NCBI RefSeq assembly: GCF_046299575.1
Contig: NZ_JBKBHX010000006.1
Location: 62,001 to 126,000 of the forward strand
Direction: 5' to 3'
DNA: 64,000 nt
From: Thermaurantimonas sp046299575
GTDB lineage: Bacteria > Bacteroidota > Bacteroidia > Flavobacteriales > Schleiferiaceae
The translations under genes were made by a program, and so were the position numbers. This document shows, one piece after another, positions 54,827-63,657 of the stretch. Numbering within the stretch: position 1 is the stretch's first letter; each line of letters begins with the position of its first letter. A model generated the notes under the pieces. It was not told the origin of the DNA. It saw nothing but the letters and a program-made list of their open reading frames with translations, and did no database searches.

Positions 54827-56284
54827 TTAAGAGTAAAGCGTTTTTAATTTAGATAACTTACGATGCAAGTCGGGGCGGAAAAGCAAAGCATAAGCAATTA
54901 AATATGTCAAAACAAATACTATTCCTAATGTCGCCAAAGCCAATAAGCGGTTTACATGCTTTTCCGCTTCCCAAGACCACAAAAAAAATTGTACAAAAAG
55001 ATATGCTACCATTACAGGTAGAATCGGTGGTAGTGTTTTTTTCAAAAAAATACGCAACGAATACCCCAAATGACTTAAAGGTACATGGTTGGCAACAAAA
55101 AAATTTACAATAATACTCATGATGGTATAAATTATAGCAAAAGTTACTATGTTCCCACTCCAAACACCTAATAAATAACCTACCGTAAAGGCTATCGCAC
55201 TTATGATTGAGTATATTGCCATCTGACGCACTAAATTGTTAACCAAATAAAGACTACCGATGGGTGCGGTCACTGCTTGGAACGCTCCAGCAATTGTCAA
55301 CCACTGAATAAGGTGTATTAAATCAACGTAGCGTTCACTATCAAATAATAAAGGCACCCACAATGGAGCTGTTACACTTGCCAAAGCCATAAGTGGAAAA
55401 CTGATAAATCCAATAAACGAAACAACTTTCACGTAAAAATTAACCAAGGCTTTTGTAGAATCTTGCATTCGAGCCAGAGTTGGATATAAAACCGATTGTA
55501 TCCGAGAACTCAAGAATTTCATCGGTAGTAGCATAATTTTATACGCAATGCTGTACTGACCCACCACACCAACATCAAAAAATCGTCCGATAATCAAATA
55601 ATCTAAGTTACGCGATAGGTAATTTAATACTTGATTGCTACTTAGCCAAAACGTAAAACTCCGCTCGTCGTCACCCAGTCTCGAGCGTAGATGCGGAACG
55701 ATTCGGAAACGCGAAAACAAAGTAAAACCCAAAACTACAAATGCCGGCGTAGCCAGATTGCGTAAGACCAACGACCAATAACCTCCCTTCATTGACGCAT
55801 AAATAACAGCTAATACATTGCCAGCAAATAACCCGATTGTATAGTACAAAGCTGGCATTTTGAAATCAAGAACGCGTTGATAAAGTGCATTGTAGAATGC
55901 AACTGTACTATTGAGTATTAAACCAAGGCTACTAACACTTATTATCAGTACCACATCTTGTCGAATATCAGACTGATACCAGAGGACATAAATCTGCCCG
56001 CCAAATATGCAAGCGACTGCTAATCCTGCACTCAAAAGAAGACATTTTCCATAATAATGCCCTAATTGCTTTTCATCAGACACGTGGTTCTTAATAACTA
56101 ATTGTGGAATGCCAAAGCCATTCAAAATATCAAACAGGCCAACTAATACTGTAGAAACCGCCACGATTCCAAAATCTTCAGGTCTGAGATACTTGGCCAA
56201 CAGGATCAGTGAGACGTAATTTGCGACAAAATATGCCACTTGTTGAATAACTGTCCAGTTTAAACCCTGTACAAATTTACTCAT
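54827..56284 (-). CDS. wzx: Wzx-type polysaccharide flippase (module B)
   Basis: A 485-residue integral membrane protein with 12-14 hydrophobic helices, PST/MOP family. The N-terminus FVQGLNWTVIQQVAYFVANYVSLILLA region and AKYLRPEDFGIVAVSTV near 30-46 are diagnostic. It differs clearly from the module A flippase and should serve a different repeat unit. It directly follows a methyltransferase (stop and start touch) and precedes asparagine synthase copy 4. Confidence 0.9.
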   Translation of the reverse strand: MSKFVQGLNWTVIQQVAYFVANYVSLILLAKYLRPEDFGIVAVSTVLVGLFDILNGFGIPQLVIKNHVSDEKQLGHYYGKCLLLSAGLAVACIFGGQIYVLWYQSDIRQDVVLIISVSSLGLILNSTVAFYNALYQRVLDFKMPALYYTIGLFAGNVLAVIYASMKGGYWSLVLRNLATPAFVVLGFTLFSRFRIVPHLRSRLGDDERSFTFWLSSNQVLNYLSRNLDYLIIGRFFDVGVVGQYSIAYKIMLLPMKFLSSRIQSVLYPTLARMQDSTKALVNFYVKVVSFIGFISFPLMALASVTAPLWVPLLFDSERYVDLIHLIQWLTIAGAFQAVTAPIGSLYLVNNLVRQMAIYSIISAIAFTVGYLLGVWSGNIVTFAIIYTIMSIIVNFFVANHVPLSHLGYSLRIFLKKTLPPILPVMVAYLFVQFFLWSWEAEKHVNRLLALATLGIVFVLTYLIAYALLFRPDLHRKLSKLKTLYS

Positions 56285-56902
56285 TCATTCCGTCTTTTTA
56301 ATTAAGATACCTGTTGTTTGATAGTAAAACCCTAAATGGTATCTGATACGCTGACGGTAACCCCAAATTGGGAAGCGTGATTGCTTAATTGAATAGTATT
56401 TAGGATCTTTGATTACGATCACCTCCCCGCACAAAAGATACCCGCGGGTTTGCTCCAATACCAACGAAGCCAGTTTATTAGGTGTGGGGCGGAAGCCATT
56501 ATCAATTGGATCGAAGTGCAAAGGATATCTCCTCGGTACAGTAAGCAGTATGTATCCGCCCGATTTTACGACACTTATCACGTTCCGCAGCACCATCGGG
56601 ATATCACTCACATGCTCAAGCATATTGGTGCATAAGGCCAGATCAAACTGGCGACATATTTGACGTGGAAAATCCGCTGATGTAATATCGGCTACTATAT
56701 CCACACCTTCTGCCTTCTTGATATCCACATGAGTAATACTCACACCTCTTCGCTCTAATGGCTCAATAACCTCCTGATGAATATGTGGCTGTACAATCTT
56801 ACGAAATTCAGCAGTAGAAGCCCCGAGATTAACTGCCGTACAACCTTTTAGTTGAAGACCTGTTAGTACAGTCCTAATCCAATGTGCTTCTTCTTTAAAC
56901 AT
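56285..56902 (-). CDS. Class I SAM-dependent methyltransferase
   Basis: A 205-residue protein. The SAM-binding region is AVNLGASTAEFRK near residue 19, and the acceptor-side motif LCTNMLEHVSDIPMVLRNV near 89 with ILLTVPRRYPLHFDPIDNG near 117 places it in the Methyltransf_11/type-12 group. It probably methylates a sugar or the chain end. The start overlaps the upstream methyltransferase by 8 bases, so the two are coupled. Confidence 0.82.
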   Translation of the reverse strand: MFKEEAHWIRTVLTGLQLKGCTAVNLGASTAEFRKIVQPHIHQEVIEPLERRGVSITHVDIKKAEGVDIVADITSADFPRQICRQFDLALCTNMLEHVSDIPMVLRNVISVVKSGGYILLTVPRRYPLHFDPIDNGFRPTPNKLASLVLEQTRGYLLCGEVIVIKDPKYYSIKQSRFPIWGYRQRIRYHLGFYYQTTGILIKKTE

Positions 56903-57626
56903 GTTTTCGGCAGTAAAAAAATACTTCGCTTATGCCTGAAGTATTACGCAGAGCGTACCGGTGTATTTCGTCGGAAGTAAAAAAATCAGTATATCGTACC
57001 AATTGTACCTCGAATCCGACTTCTTGCAAGCGCTCTACAACATCCAACCCATAAATACGCAAATGATCTTCCTGCCCAAATGTTATCTGACGATCACGGG
57101 GGTCAATAATAGTTGGATTTTCATAAGTGGGGTGCAACTCCGACGGCCAGATAGGAACTTGCACAAAGGCAACTCCACCAGGTTTTAGAATGCGATGCAT
57201 TTCAAGCATGGCCTGCCTATCGTCTTCGATATGTTCCAACACATGGAAACAGATCAAATAATCCCAATGCGCATCTGGACAATCCACTCGTGTCAGATTA
57301 TAGGCGTAATCTGCATCTTCTAAACTTAAGTCAGAGCATTTGTACAAAGGCAGCATTTCAGTTAGTTTTCGGCGCAATGCTGGTTCTGGTGCAAAATGCA
57401 ACACGCTTTTGTGAGGCTCGTTGACTACGCAACCAATATTAATAAAATATCGCCAAAGGATTCGATGGCGCTCTACACAGCCGCATGAAGGACATTTAGC
57501 ATTGACGCGTTTGGTATGAAGACCTCCAGGTAAGAAAGCTCTAGCCTTAAAACCACAAAGTGGACATTCATGCTGATTTCCTGAGTATTTGAGTTTTAAA
57601 ATTAACCTTTTAATTACTTTTTTCAT
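56895..57626 (-). CDS. Class I methyltransferase with N-terminal Zn-ribbon
   Basis: A 243-residue protein. Two Cys pairs (CPLC near 19 and CPSC near 45, with CVERHR following) suggest a zinc ribbon. The catalytic domain shows LHFAPEPALRR near 80, YLICFHVLEHIEDDRQAML near 122 and ILKPGGVAFVQVPIW near 145. The arrangement recalls sugar-nucleotide and chain-terminating methyltransferases. It lies 47 bases downstream of the truncated ABC ATPase, right at a probable recombination joint. Confidence 0.84.
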   Translation of the reverse strand: MKKVIKRLILKLKYSGNQHECPLCGFKARAFLPGGLHTKRVNAKCPSCGCVERHRILWRYFINIGCVVNEPHKSVLHFAPEPALRRKLTEMLPLYKCSDLSLEDADYAYNLTRVDCPDAHWDYLICFHVLEHIEDDRQAMLEMHRILKPGGVAFVQVPIWPSELHPTYENPTIIDPRDRQITFGQEDHLRIYGLDVVERLQEVGFEVQLVRYTDFFTSDEIHRYALRNTSGISEVFFYCRKHV

Positions 57627-57673
57627 TCTTGAATAGATTGCATTAAGTGTAAGAATACCTTCTGATAGTATGC

Positions 57674-57964
57674 TCAGGTTACATAAGAGAGAAATTTAAG
57701 AAAAGTACTCTCACCCGCGCCATTGTGGCCGATGATGCCGAGTACTTCTCCCTTCTGTTCAGAGAAGTTAATGTCTTTGAGCGCCCAGTGTACTGAAGAG
57801 TCATCCTCACCATTGAAGCGGGTGAGGGAGCGAAGATTCCGAAGATTACGAATTGGGGATTTGACGATGTCTATTATCTGACCAAAGAGTGTATCGTGTG
57901 ATTGCTCCTTACTTCCAACGCGATACGCTTTGGAGAGATTTTCGACGCGTATAACTTCTTTCAT
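57674..57964 (-). pseudogene. Truncated ABC-transporter ATPase (Wzt-like) with mutated Walker A
   Basis: Only 96 codons remain of an ATPase that normally has 240-430 residues. The N-terminus is standard for polysaccharide-export ATPases (VIRVENLSKAYRVGSK, WALKDINF, GEVLGIIGHNGAG), but the Walker A lysine is Glu (GAGEST, codon GAG) and the frame stops 12 codons later after FLKFLSYVT. Q-loop, signature, Walker B and H-loop are absent and no continuation is seen downstream. It cannot bind or hydrolyse ATP. It overlaps the intact permease gene (TGATG). Decay after module replacement is the simplest reading. Confidence 0.88.
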
Positions 57965-58791
57965 CAGGCTACGTCGGCAAATTTTCGTTCAAACTTGTTG
58001 AAATATGCTGTACCACCCAAAAAAACAAGTACAGCAACCAGAGAACCTAACCCAAACTGTGCGTAGGGAAATGTCAGCGTCGGGATAAACGCGGCCCGAA
58101 AGCCCTCAATCACCCCTACCATAGGATTAAGCGCATAGATGGTTTGGTATTTTTCAGGTATTACAGAGGATGGATACACCACCGGACAGGCATACATCAG
58201 AATCTGAACAAGAAAAGACAAGGCATGCTTTACATCGCGGTACTGAACGGCCAATGCTGAAAGGAAGGAACCTATACCCAGTGAAAACAGCAGCATGACC
58301 AAAACAATTACAGGCAGCCACAGAATATTGGCTGAGGGAAGAATTCTGAAATACAGTAAAAATCCTATCAGTACTGCCAAACCAATCAGAAAATCCAGCA
58401 ACTTGGAAAATGCCGCAGAGAGTGGCAGAATGATTCTCGGAAAATAGACTTTTGTAATCATAGAGGCATTGCCAACCACGCTGTTACTCGCTTCGGTCAG
58501 CGTATTGGAAAAGTAATTCCAAATTACCATCCCGGAGAAGCTAAAAAGAATGTAAGGCATTCCATTGGAACTGACTTTCACCAGATTTCCGAAAATGATG
58601 GTAAATACTATTGTAGTAAATAAGGGCTGAATGATTGCCCAGCTAATACCTAATACGGATTGCGCATACTTGGCTTTTATGCCTCTGATCACCATGAAAT
58701 ACAAAAGATCTTTGTACCGGATCAACTCTTTGACTGATTCAGCGAACCAGTTTTTTCCGGGTTCGATAATGATTTCGTTTCTGCTTTCCAT
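57964..58791 (-). CDS. wzm: ABC-2 type polysaccharide export permease (Wzm-like)
   Basis: A 275-residue inner-membrane protein with six hydrophobic helices (about residues 40-60, 75-95, 120-145, 155-180, 185-205, 240-260) and the motif YAQSVLGISWAIIQPLFTTIVF near 40-62, diagnostic of Wzm/TagG/KpsM permeases. It should pair with a Wzt ATPase, but the adjacent one is truncated. Unless an ATPase is supplied from elsewhere, the permease is idle. Its frame is undamaged, so loss of the partner may be recent. Confidence 0.9.
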   Translation of the reverse strand: MESRNEIIIEPGKNWFAESVKELIRYKDLLYFMVIRGIKAKYAQSVLGISWAIIQPLFTTIVFTIIFGNLVKVSSNGMPYILFSFSGMVIWNYFSNTLTEASNSVVGNASMITKVYFPRIILPLSAAFSKLLDFLIGLAVLIGFLLYFRILPSANILWLPVIVLVMLLFSLGIGSFLSALAVQYRDVKHALSFLVQILMYACPVVYPSSVIPEKYQTIYALNPMVGVIEGFRAAFIPTLTFPYAQFGLGSLVAVLVFLGGTAYFNKFERKFADVA

Positions 58792-59825
58792 TACGCTAAG
58801 CCGTGGTAATTTTTATACCAATCCACAAAATTTTTCAATCCTTTTTCAATCGGAGTGTGTGGTTCAAAACCGACCAGATCAGATAGATCTGCTACATCGG
58901 CATAGGTTGTAAGTACGTCACCCGGCTGTAGTGGCAGGAGCTCGATTTGAGCCTTTTTTCCAATTATATTTTCCAAATGGTGGACAAAAACCATCAGATT
59001 AACGGGTGAATGATTTCCGATGTTTAAAACTCTGTAAGGTGCTTTTGAAACTGCGGGGGAGACTTTACGATTTTCATCTCTGTATGGTGGCTGTCCGATA
59101 AGGCGGCTTATACTTTCGACAATGTCGTCCACATAGGTAAAATCGCGCTTCATATTGCCGTAATTAAACACCTGGATGGGTTTTTCTTCCAGTATTGCTT
59201 TGGTAAACTTATATGTAGCCATATCTGGTCTTCCCCAAGGTCCATAAACAGTGAAGAACCTTAAACCCGTGGTGGGGAGATTATACAAATGACTGTAGGT
59301 GTGCGCTATAAGTTCATTCGACTTTTTGGAGGCTGCATACAGCGATATCGGATGATCGACACTATCGCCGGTAGAATATGGCACTTTTTCGTTCAGCCCA
59401 TAAACACTGCTGCTGGAAGCATAAATGAAGTGCGAACACTTCTGTTGCTTTGCTTTTTCTATGATGTTGTAAAAACCTAAGATATTTGACTGAATATAAG
59501 CCTCCGGATTCTCAAGTGAGTATCTTACACCGACCTGAGCGGCTAAATGAATAATTACATCAAAATTGTATTGAGAAAAAACGTTTTCTACTTCTTTTGA
59601 ATCAGTTATATCTATCTGAAAAAAATCAAAGTTTGATGTTTTATAATATTTTTCAGATTCTACCAATTCTACCCCCAATTCTTTAAGTCTTGCTTTTTTC
59701 AGAGCAGGATCGTAATAGGAGTTTAAGTTATCAATGCCGACGATTTTTTGAGAGTTGCCAAATATTTTTTTGATAAGGTGAAAACCAATGAACCCTGCTG
59801 CTCCGGTAACTAAAATGTTTTTCAA
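58791..59825 (-). CDS. UDP-glucuronate 4-epimerase-like SDR
   Basis: A 344-residue extended SDR. Marks: ILVTGAAGFIGFHLIKK (residues 4-20), the GAE-type segment GIDNLNSYYDPALKKARLKEL near 33-53, HLAAQVGVRYSLENPEAY near 94, SSSSVYG near 137 and the catalytic YAASKKSNE near 168. The YYD..LK..RL segment is specific for UDP-GlcA/UDP-GalA epimerases. It would supply galacturonic acid. The start is TTG. It abuts the permease gene (TAATG overlap). Confidence 0.88.
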   Translation of the reverse strand: MKNILVTGAAGFIGFHLIKKIFGNSQKIVGIDNLNSYYDPALKKARLKELGVELVESEKYYKTSNFDFFQIDITDSKEVENVFSQYNFDVIIHLAAQVGVRYSLENPEAYIQSNILGFYNIIEKAKQQKCSHFIYASSSSVYGLNEKVPYSTGDSVDHPISLYAASKKSNELIAHTYSHLYNLPTTGLRFFTVYGPWGRPDMATYKFTKAILEEKPIQVFNYGNMKRDFTYVDDIVESISRLIGQPPYRDENRKVSPAVSKAPYRVLNIGNHSPVNLMVFVHHLENIIGKKAQIELLPLQPGDVLTTYADVADLSDLVGFEPHTPIEKGLKNFVDWYKNYHGLA

Positions 59826-59839
59826 CGGTATATTGAAAA

Positions 59840-60793
59840 TTAAACCAATTGAAATGAATAAAATTCCACAGTGTTTTTTAATCCCTTCAACAGATCGTCA
59901 TCCGGATTGTAATTTCCTTCAATTCTTGCCCTGTTTATATCTGCGAGAGAATATAATATGTCGCCTTTACGCATAGGACCATGGATGGTATCTACCTGAG
60001 TGCCCGTGATCTGCCGGATCATTTTCCAAAGGGTGTTCAGATCAGTTGTCTTTCCGCAGGCTACATTCCATACATAGTGGCGACCGATTGTCAAATCGTT
60101 TAGCAATGCATTTGTATTGATCTGAACAACGTTGGCAACCGGTGTAAAATCGCGCGTAATGGTGCCATCACCATTGATAACGGGTGGTGTATTGGTTAGG
60201 GCAGCTTTGATAAACAAAGGTATGACTGCGGCATACGGACCGTTGGGATCTTGCTTTGGGCCGAAAACATTGAAATATCGAAGGCCGACAAAGGTCATAT
60301 CGTAGTTGCGCGCATAGGCCTCTGCATAGAGCTCGTTGGTCATTTTGGTTGCCGCATATGGCGAAAGCACTTTTCCAACACGGTCTTCTACTTTGGGCGA
60401 TTCTTCCAGGTCACCATAAACTGACGAAGAAGATGCGTAGACAATTCTTTTTATACCATGAGTGCGGGCAGCCTCGATGATGTTGATAAAGCCGTTTACA
60501 TTCACATCGTGAGAGGTCCTAGGATCATCAATGCTTCGGGGTACACTGCCAAGCGCTGCCTGATGGCAAATGGCATCCACACCCTCTGCAGCCCTCATAC
60601 AGACCTCAGCATCCCGGATGTCACCTTCAATAAAAGAAAATTTGGGATGAGACATGAATTCCTGAATATTTTTCATGTACCCTGTCGCAAGGTTATCTAA
60701 GCCCACGACAAATGAAATTCGGGGATTATTTAAAAATGATTCCAAAAGATTTGAACCTATGAAACCGGCAACACCGGTAAGTAATATTTTCAC
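59840..60793 (-). CDS. wbpP: UDP-N-acetylglucosamine 4-epimerase (WbpP type)
   Basis: A 317-residue SDR. Marks: LLTGVAGFIGSNLLE (4-18), GLDNLATGYMKNI near 32, HQAALGSVPRSIDDP near 79, YASSSSVYGD near 117 and the catalytic YAATKMTNE near 142. The SVPRSIDDP segment is typical of WbpP/Gne epimerases acting on N-acetylated hexosamines or their uronic acids. With the dehydrogenase upstream it matches the WbpO-WbpP pair making UDP-GalNAcA. The start is GTG. Gap to the neighbour is 19 bases. Confidence 0.88.
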   Translation of the reverse strand: MKILLTGVAGFIGSNLLESFLNNPRISFVVGLDNLATGYMKNIQEFMSHPKFSFIEGDIRDAEVCMRAAEGVDAICHQAALGSVPRSIDDPRTSHDVNVNGFINIIEAARTHGIKRIVYASSSSVYGDLEESPKVEDRVGKVLSPYAATKMTNELYAEAYARNYDMTFVGLRYFNVFGPKQDPNGPYAAVIPLFIKAALTNTPPVINGDGTITRDFTPVANVVQINTNALLNDLTIGRHYVWNVACGKTTDLNTLWKMIRQITGTQVDTIHGPMRKGDILYSLADINRARIEGNYNPDDDLLKGLKNTVEFYSFQLV

Positions 60794-60812
60794 CAGAGAC
60801 TAAGTATTCGTT

Positions 60813-62132
60813 TTACAATCGTGCGTCAACGCACTCTTTTGGAAGAATGGCTTTAACATCGAAGATTACCTGAGAGGGTGACTTGCAGAGGTTAATGTCT
60901 TTAAATTCGTTATGCGCCACTGCAAGAATTATCGCCTGATATTGCGAGAGATCAGGCATGTTTCCGTGCCCGGTAAGGATGTCAATTCCGTATTCATGTT
61001 TTACCTCTTCAGCACTAGCCCAGGGATCGTAAATGTCCACGTTTATATCGAAGCTTCTGAGCTCTTTATAGATGTCGATCACGCGGGTATTGCGTGTATC
61101 GGGACAGTTCTCCTTAAAGGTAAATCCGAGGATAAGCACTTTTGAGTCAATAACGCGCAGGTCTTTGCGCATCATGAGCTTTATGGTTTCAGTGGCTACA
61201 TGCTTACCCATAGAGTCATTGAGCCGGCGGCCAGCCAATATGATTTCAGGGTGATAGCCGACCTCCTGAGCCTTCTGAGCCAGATAGTAAGGGTCGACAC
61301 CAATGCAATGGCCCCCTACAAGACCTGGTTTGAATTTCAGAAAATTCCACTTGGTGCCGGCAGCCTCCAGTACTTCAGATGTGTCAATGCCAAGGAGATT
61401 GAATATTTTAGAAAGTTCGTTTACGAAGGCGATATTTATGTCGCGCTGACTGTTTTCGATGACCTTGGCAGCCTCGGCTACTTTGATAGAAGAAGCTTTG
61501 AATGTACCAGCAGTAATTACTGACCGGTAAAGCTGATCGACATACTCAGCTACTTCAGGCGTAGATCCGGATGTGACCTTGAGGATTTTGGTGACAGTGT
61601 GCTCTTTATCACCGGGATTGATGCGCTCGGGAGAGTAGCCACAATAGAAATCTTCGTTGAATTTTAGTTTAGAACCCCTCTCGAGTATGGGAACCATCTC
61701 TTCTTCGGTTACGCCGGGATACACAGTAGATTCGTAAATGACTACATCGCCTCTTTTCAACACTTTGGAAACCGTTTCAGAGGCTTTAATCATGGGTGTG
61801 AGATCCGGACGGTTATGCTTGTCAGTGGGTGTAGGTACAGTCACTATGTAGATGTTACAAGATGACAGATCTCCAATAGCCATTGAGGGATAGAGTCCTA
61901 CACGACCGTTGTACAGCTCCATTGGATTTTTTACCAGTACCTTTTGTAAATCCTCATCTGATACTTCAAGGGTATGGTCGTGTCCCTTGAGCAACTCATC
62001 GATACGTGCTGAATTTATATCGAAGCCTACCACTTTGTACTTTGAGGCAAGTGCCACAGCCAGTGGAAGGCCTACATATCCTAAACCTATGACTCCAATC
62101 TTGGATTCACTAAGAGGTTTGAGTTCTGCCAT
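60813..62132 (-). CDS. wbpO: UDP-N-acetylhexosamine 6-dehydrogenase (WbpO/TviB family)
   Basis: An NAD-dependent four-electron dehydrogenase of about 439 residues, oxidising C6 of a UDP-HexNAc to the uronic acid. Marks: IGVIGLGYVGLPLAVALA near 12-29, PTPTDKHNRPDL near 101, VYESTVYPGVTEE near 130, and the catalytic Cys in VGGHCIGVDPYYL near 270. The reading could start at 62162, but ATG at 62132 (MAELKPLSESK) fits the family. Product may feed both the WbpP-type epimerase and, far downstream, WlbA/WlbB. The start overlaps the regulator gene. Confidence 0.9.
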   Translation of the reverse strand: MAELKPLSESKIGVIGLGYVGLPLAVALASKYKVVGFDINSARIDELLKGHDHTLEVSDEDLQKVLVKNPMELYNGRVGLYPSMAIGDLSSCNIYIVTVPTPTDKHNRPDLTPMIKASETVSKVLKRGDVVIYESTVYPGVTEEEMVPILERGSKLKFNEDFYCGYSPERINPGDKEHTVTKILKVTSGSTPEVAEYVDQLYRSVITAGTFKASSIKVAEAAKVIENSQRDINIAFVNELSKIFNLLGIDTSEVLEAAGTKWNFLKFKPGLVGGHCIGVDPYYLAQKAQEVGYHPEIILAGRRLNDSMGKHVATETIKLMMRKDLRVIDSKVLILGFTFKENCPDTRNTRVIDIYKELRSFDINVDIYDPWASAEEVKHEYGIDILTGHGNMPDLSQYQAIILAVAHNEFKDINLCKSPSQVIFDVKAILPKECVDARL

Positions 62133-62664
62133 TTTGTTCTTCGTTTTTGTAAATGAGTACAATAGAATCGCCGTGAACCGACTTTAGCGATTCAATGTCC
62201 GAAAATACGGAAGTATAAATTTTGCGATTTATGACATTTGTTGCCTTTTGTGTAAGGAATTCAAGATACTCGACATCAATATTTTTACCTATTAAAGCAA
62301 TGTCTAAACGATCTGAATCAACACCTTTAGCAAAGGATCCGGTTAGATAAACTTCATTGACATTACCCAAGCGTTCGATCACGCGCTCTATAACTGTATC
62401 AATGCCCACATAGGAGCGAATCAACTGAAACACCGGATTGAAAAGTGGATGATTTTTGTTAACTGAGTAAAGCTTTTTGTTGCCTTGGGTTTCCGATACA
62501 AGCATTCCAGCTTCTTCCAGCTTATTTAGCTCCAGACGAATGGCATTGCTGCTTTCTCCGAATTCGGCTTCAAGTCCCCTCAGATATCCTTTCGTTTCGG
62601 TATTGAGAAAGAACTTTAAAAGCAGTTTAATGCGTGTTTTGGATGAAATAAGCGTATCCAGCAT
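62110..62664 (-). CDS. Winged-helix regulator with degenerate nucleotidyltransferase domain
   Basis: A 184-residue protein. Residues 1-75 form a winged helix-turn-helix (RIKLLLKFFLNTE, SSNAIRLELNKLEEAGML). Residues 100-175 resemble an MNT nucleotidyltransferase (EVYLTGSFAKGVDSDRLDIALIG), but the first Asp of the catalytic Asp-x-Asp pair is Arg, so catalysis is doubtful and ligand sensing more likely. Such proteins recur near the start of Bacteroidota polysaccharide loci and may control them; that role is inferred from position. It lies one base after the priming transferase gene. Confidence 0.78.
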   Translation of the reverse strand: MLDTLISSKTRIKLLLKFFLNTETKGYLRGLEAEFGESSNAIRLELNKLEEAGMLVSETQGNKKLYSVNKNHPLFNPVFQLIRSYVGIDTVIERVIERLGNVNEVYLTGSFAKGVDSDRLDIALIGKNIDVEYLEFLTQKATNVINRKIYTSVFSDIESLKSVHGDSIVLIYKNEEQNGRTQTS

Positions 62665-62665
62665 A

Positions 62666-63277
62666 TTAGTTGGTGCCGTCGAAGGGCGGCATAGGTTGGG
62701 TTTGCGAATTCTGAATGCCTTCGGCCCGAAGTACTTTGATAAAAGTAAGGAACAAAATTTTTAGGTCGAACCAAAAGCTACACTTTTCTACATATTCTGC
62801 GTCAAGACGAAATTTCTGTGCCCATGTGAGCGAATTACGTCCATTTACCTGTGCCCAGCCGGTGATACCCGGACGCACTTTGTATCTAACCAATTGCCAG
62901 GGCTGGTGCAGAGGAATATATTTAAATAGCAAGGGGCGCGGACCTACCAAACTCATATGGCCTAGCACTACGTTGATAAGTTGTGGCAGCTCATCAAGCG
63001 AATAAGCCCTTAAAAAGCGACCTAAGGGCGTAATGCGCATGTAGTCCGGGAGCAACTTACCGGTACTATCGCGCTCGTCGGTCATGGTTTTGAATTTTAG
63101 CACATAAAAAGCGCGTTGTTCCTTGCCCGGTCTTTCTTGGTAGAAGAATATCTTACCTTTATTTTGGAAAAACAAAACAATTGCGATGAGTAAGATTAAT
63201 GGCCAAAGAATCAAAAGAGCTGTGGAGGAGATTAAAATGTCTAAAATTCTCTTGAAAAAGTCTCTGTAAACTCGCAT
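62666..63277 (-). CDS. Priming sugar-1-phosphate transferase (module B)
   Basis: A monotopic phosphoglycosyl transferase of about 203 residues. One N-terminal hydrophobic helix (about 12-36), the catalytic VLKFKTMTDERD near 64, LDELPQLINVVLGHMSLVGPRPL near 100-122 and PGITGWAQVNGRN near 145. It starts repeat-unit assembly on undecaprenyl phosphate. The reading extends to 63295, but ATG at 63277 (MRVYRDFFKRILD) overlaps the upstream stop as TGATG and is preferred. Its C-terminal tail (TQPMPPFDGTN) is longer than that of the module A enzyme. Confidence 0.92.
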   Translation of the reverse strand: MRVYRDFFKRILDILISSTALLILWPLILLIAIVLFFQNKGKIFFYQERPGKEQRAFYVLKFKTMTDERDSTGKLLPDYMRITPLGRFLRAYSLDELPQLINVVLGHMSLVGPRPLLFKYIPLHQPWQLVRYKVRPGITGWAQVNGRNSLTWAQKFRLDAEYVEKCSFWFDLKILFLTFIKVLRAEGIQNSQTQPMPPFDGTN

Positions 63278-63657
63278 CAAATTCGCACAGAACAATCGTA
63301 TGCTATGCGCAATAAGCCCGAATTGATTTCTTTAACGACGTAAGTCTTAATATATCTGCCTTTAAATTCTTTGCGGAGGTAATAATCAATCATAAACCAA
63401 ACGTCGCTGGTTATTTTTTCACTGATAATAAGCAGGTAAATTTCCCGGCTTATATCGAGATCTTCAGGGTCGATACAAAAGACTCGTATTTCGGCTTCAA
63501 AGTCGAAAGGAAGAATGATTCTCCTGATGCGTTCAAAATCATCTTCAAAGAAGCAGGGGAAAGGAGCCAATGTGACATTTTTTAAAGGCTCCGCCACGTC
63601 AGTCCCATTAATGTGTCTGACATGGCTGCGCAGAGATTGAGCAATATTTTTGCTCAT
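63277..63657 (-). CDS. Small protein of unknown function, first gene of the locus
   Basis: I do not recognise the 126-residue product. It is soluble, mixed alpha/beta by eye, with strands AEIRVFCID near 54 and IYLLIISE near 73 and a Cys near the end (YDCSVRI). No signal peptide. It overlaps the priming transferase start by one base, so it is translated with it and heads the whole locus. A regulatory or assembly role is possible from position only. A promoter-like site lies just upstream. Confidence 0.7.
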   Translation of the reverse strand: MSKNIAQSLRSHVRHINGTDVAEPLKNVTLAPFPCFFEDDFERIRRIILPFDFEAEIRVFCIDPEDLDISREIYLLIISEKITSDVWFMIDYYLRKEFKGRYIKTYVVKEINSGLLRIAYDCSVRI

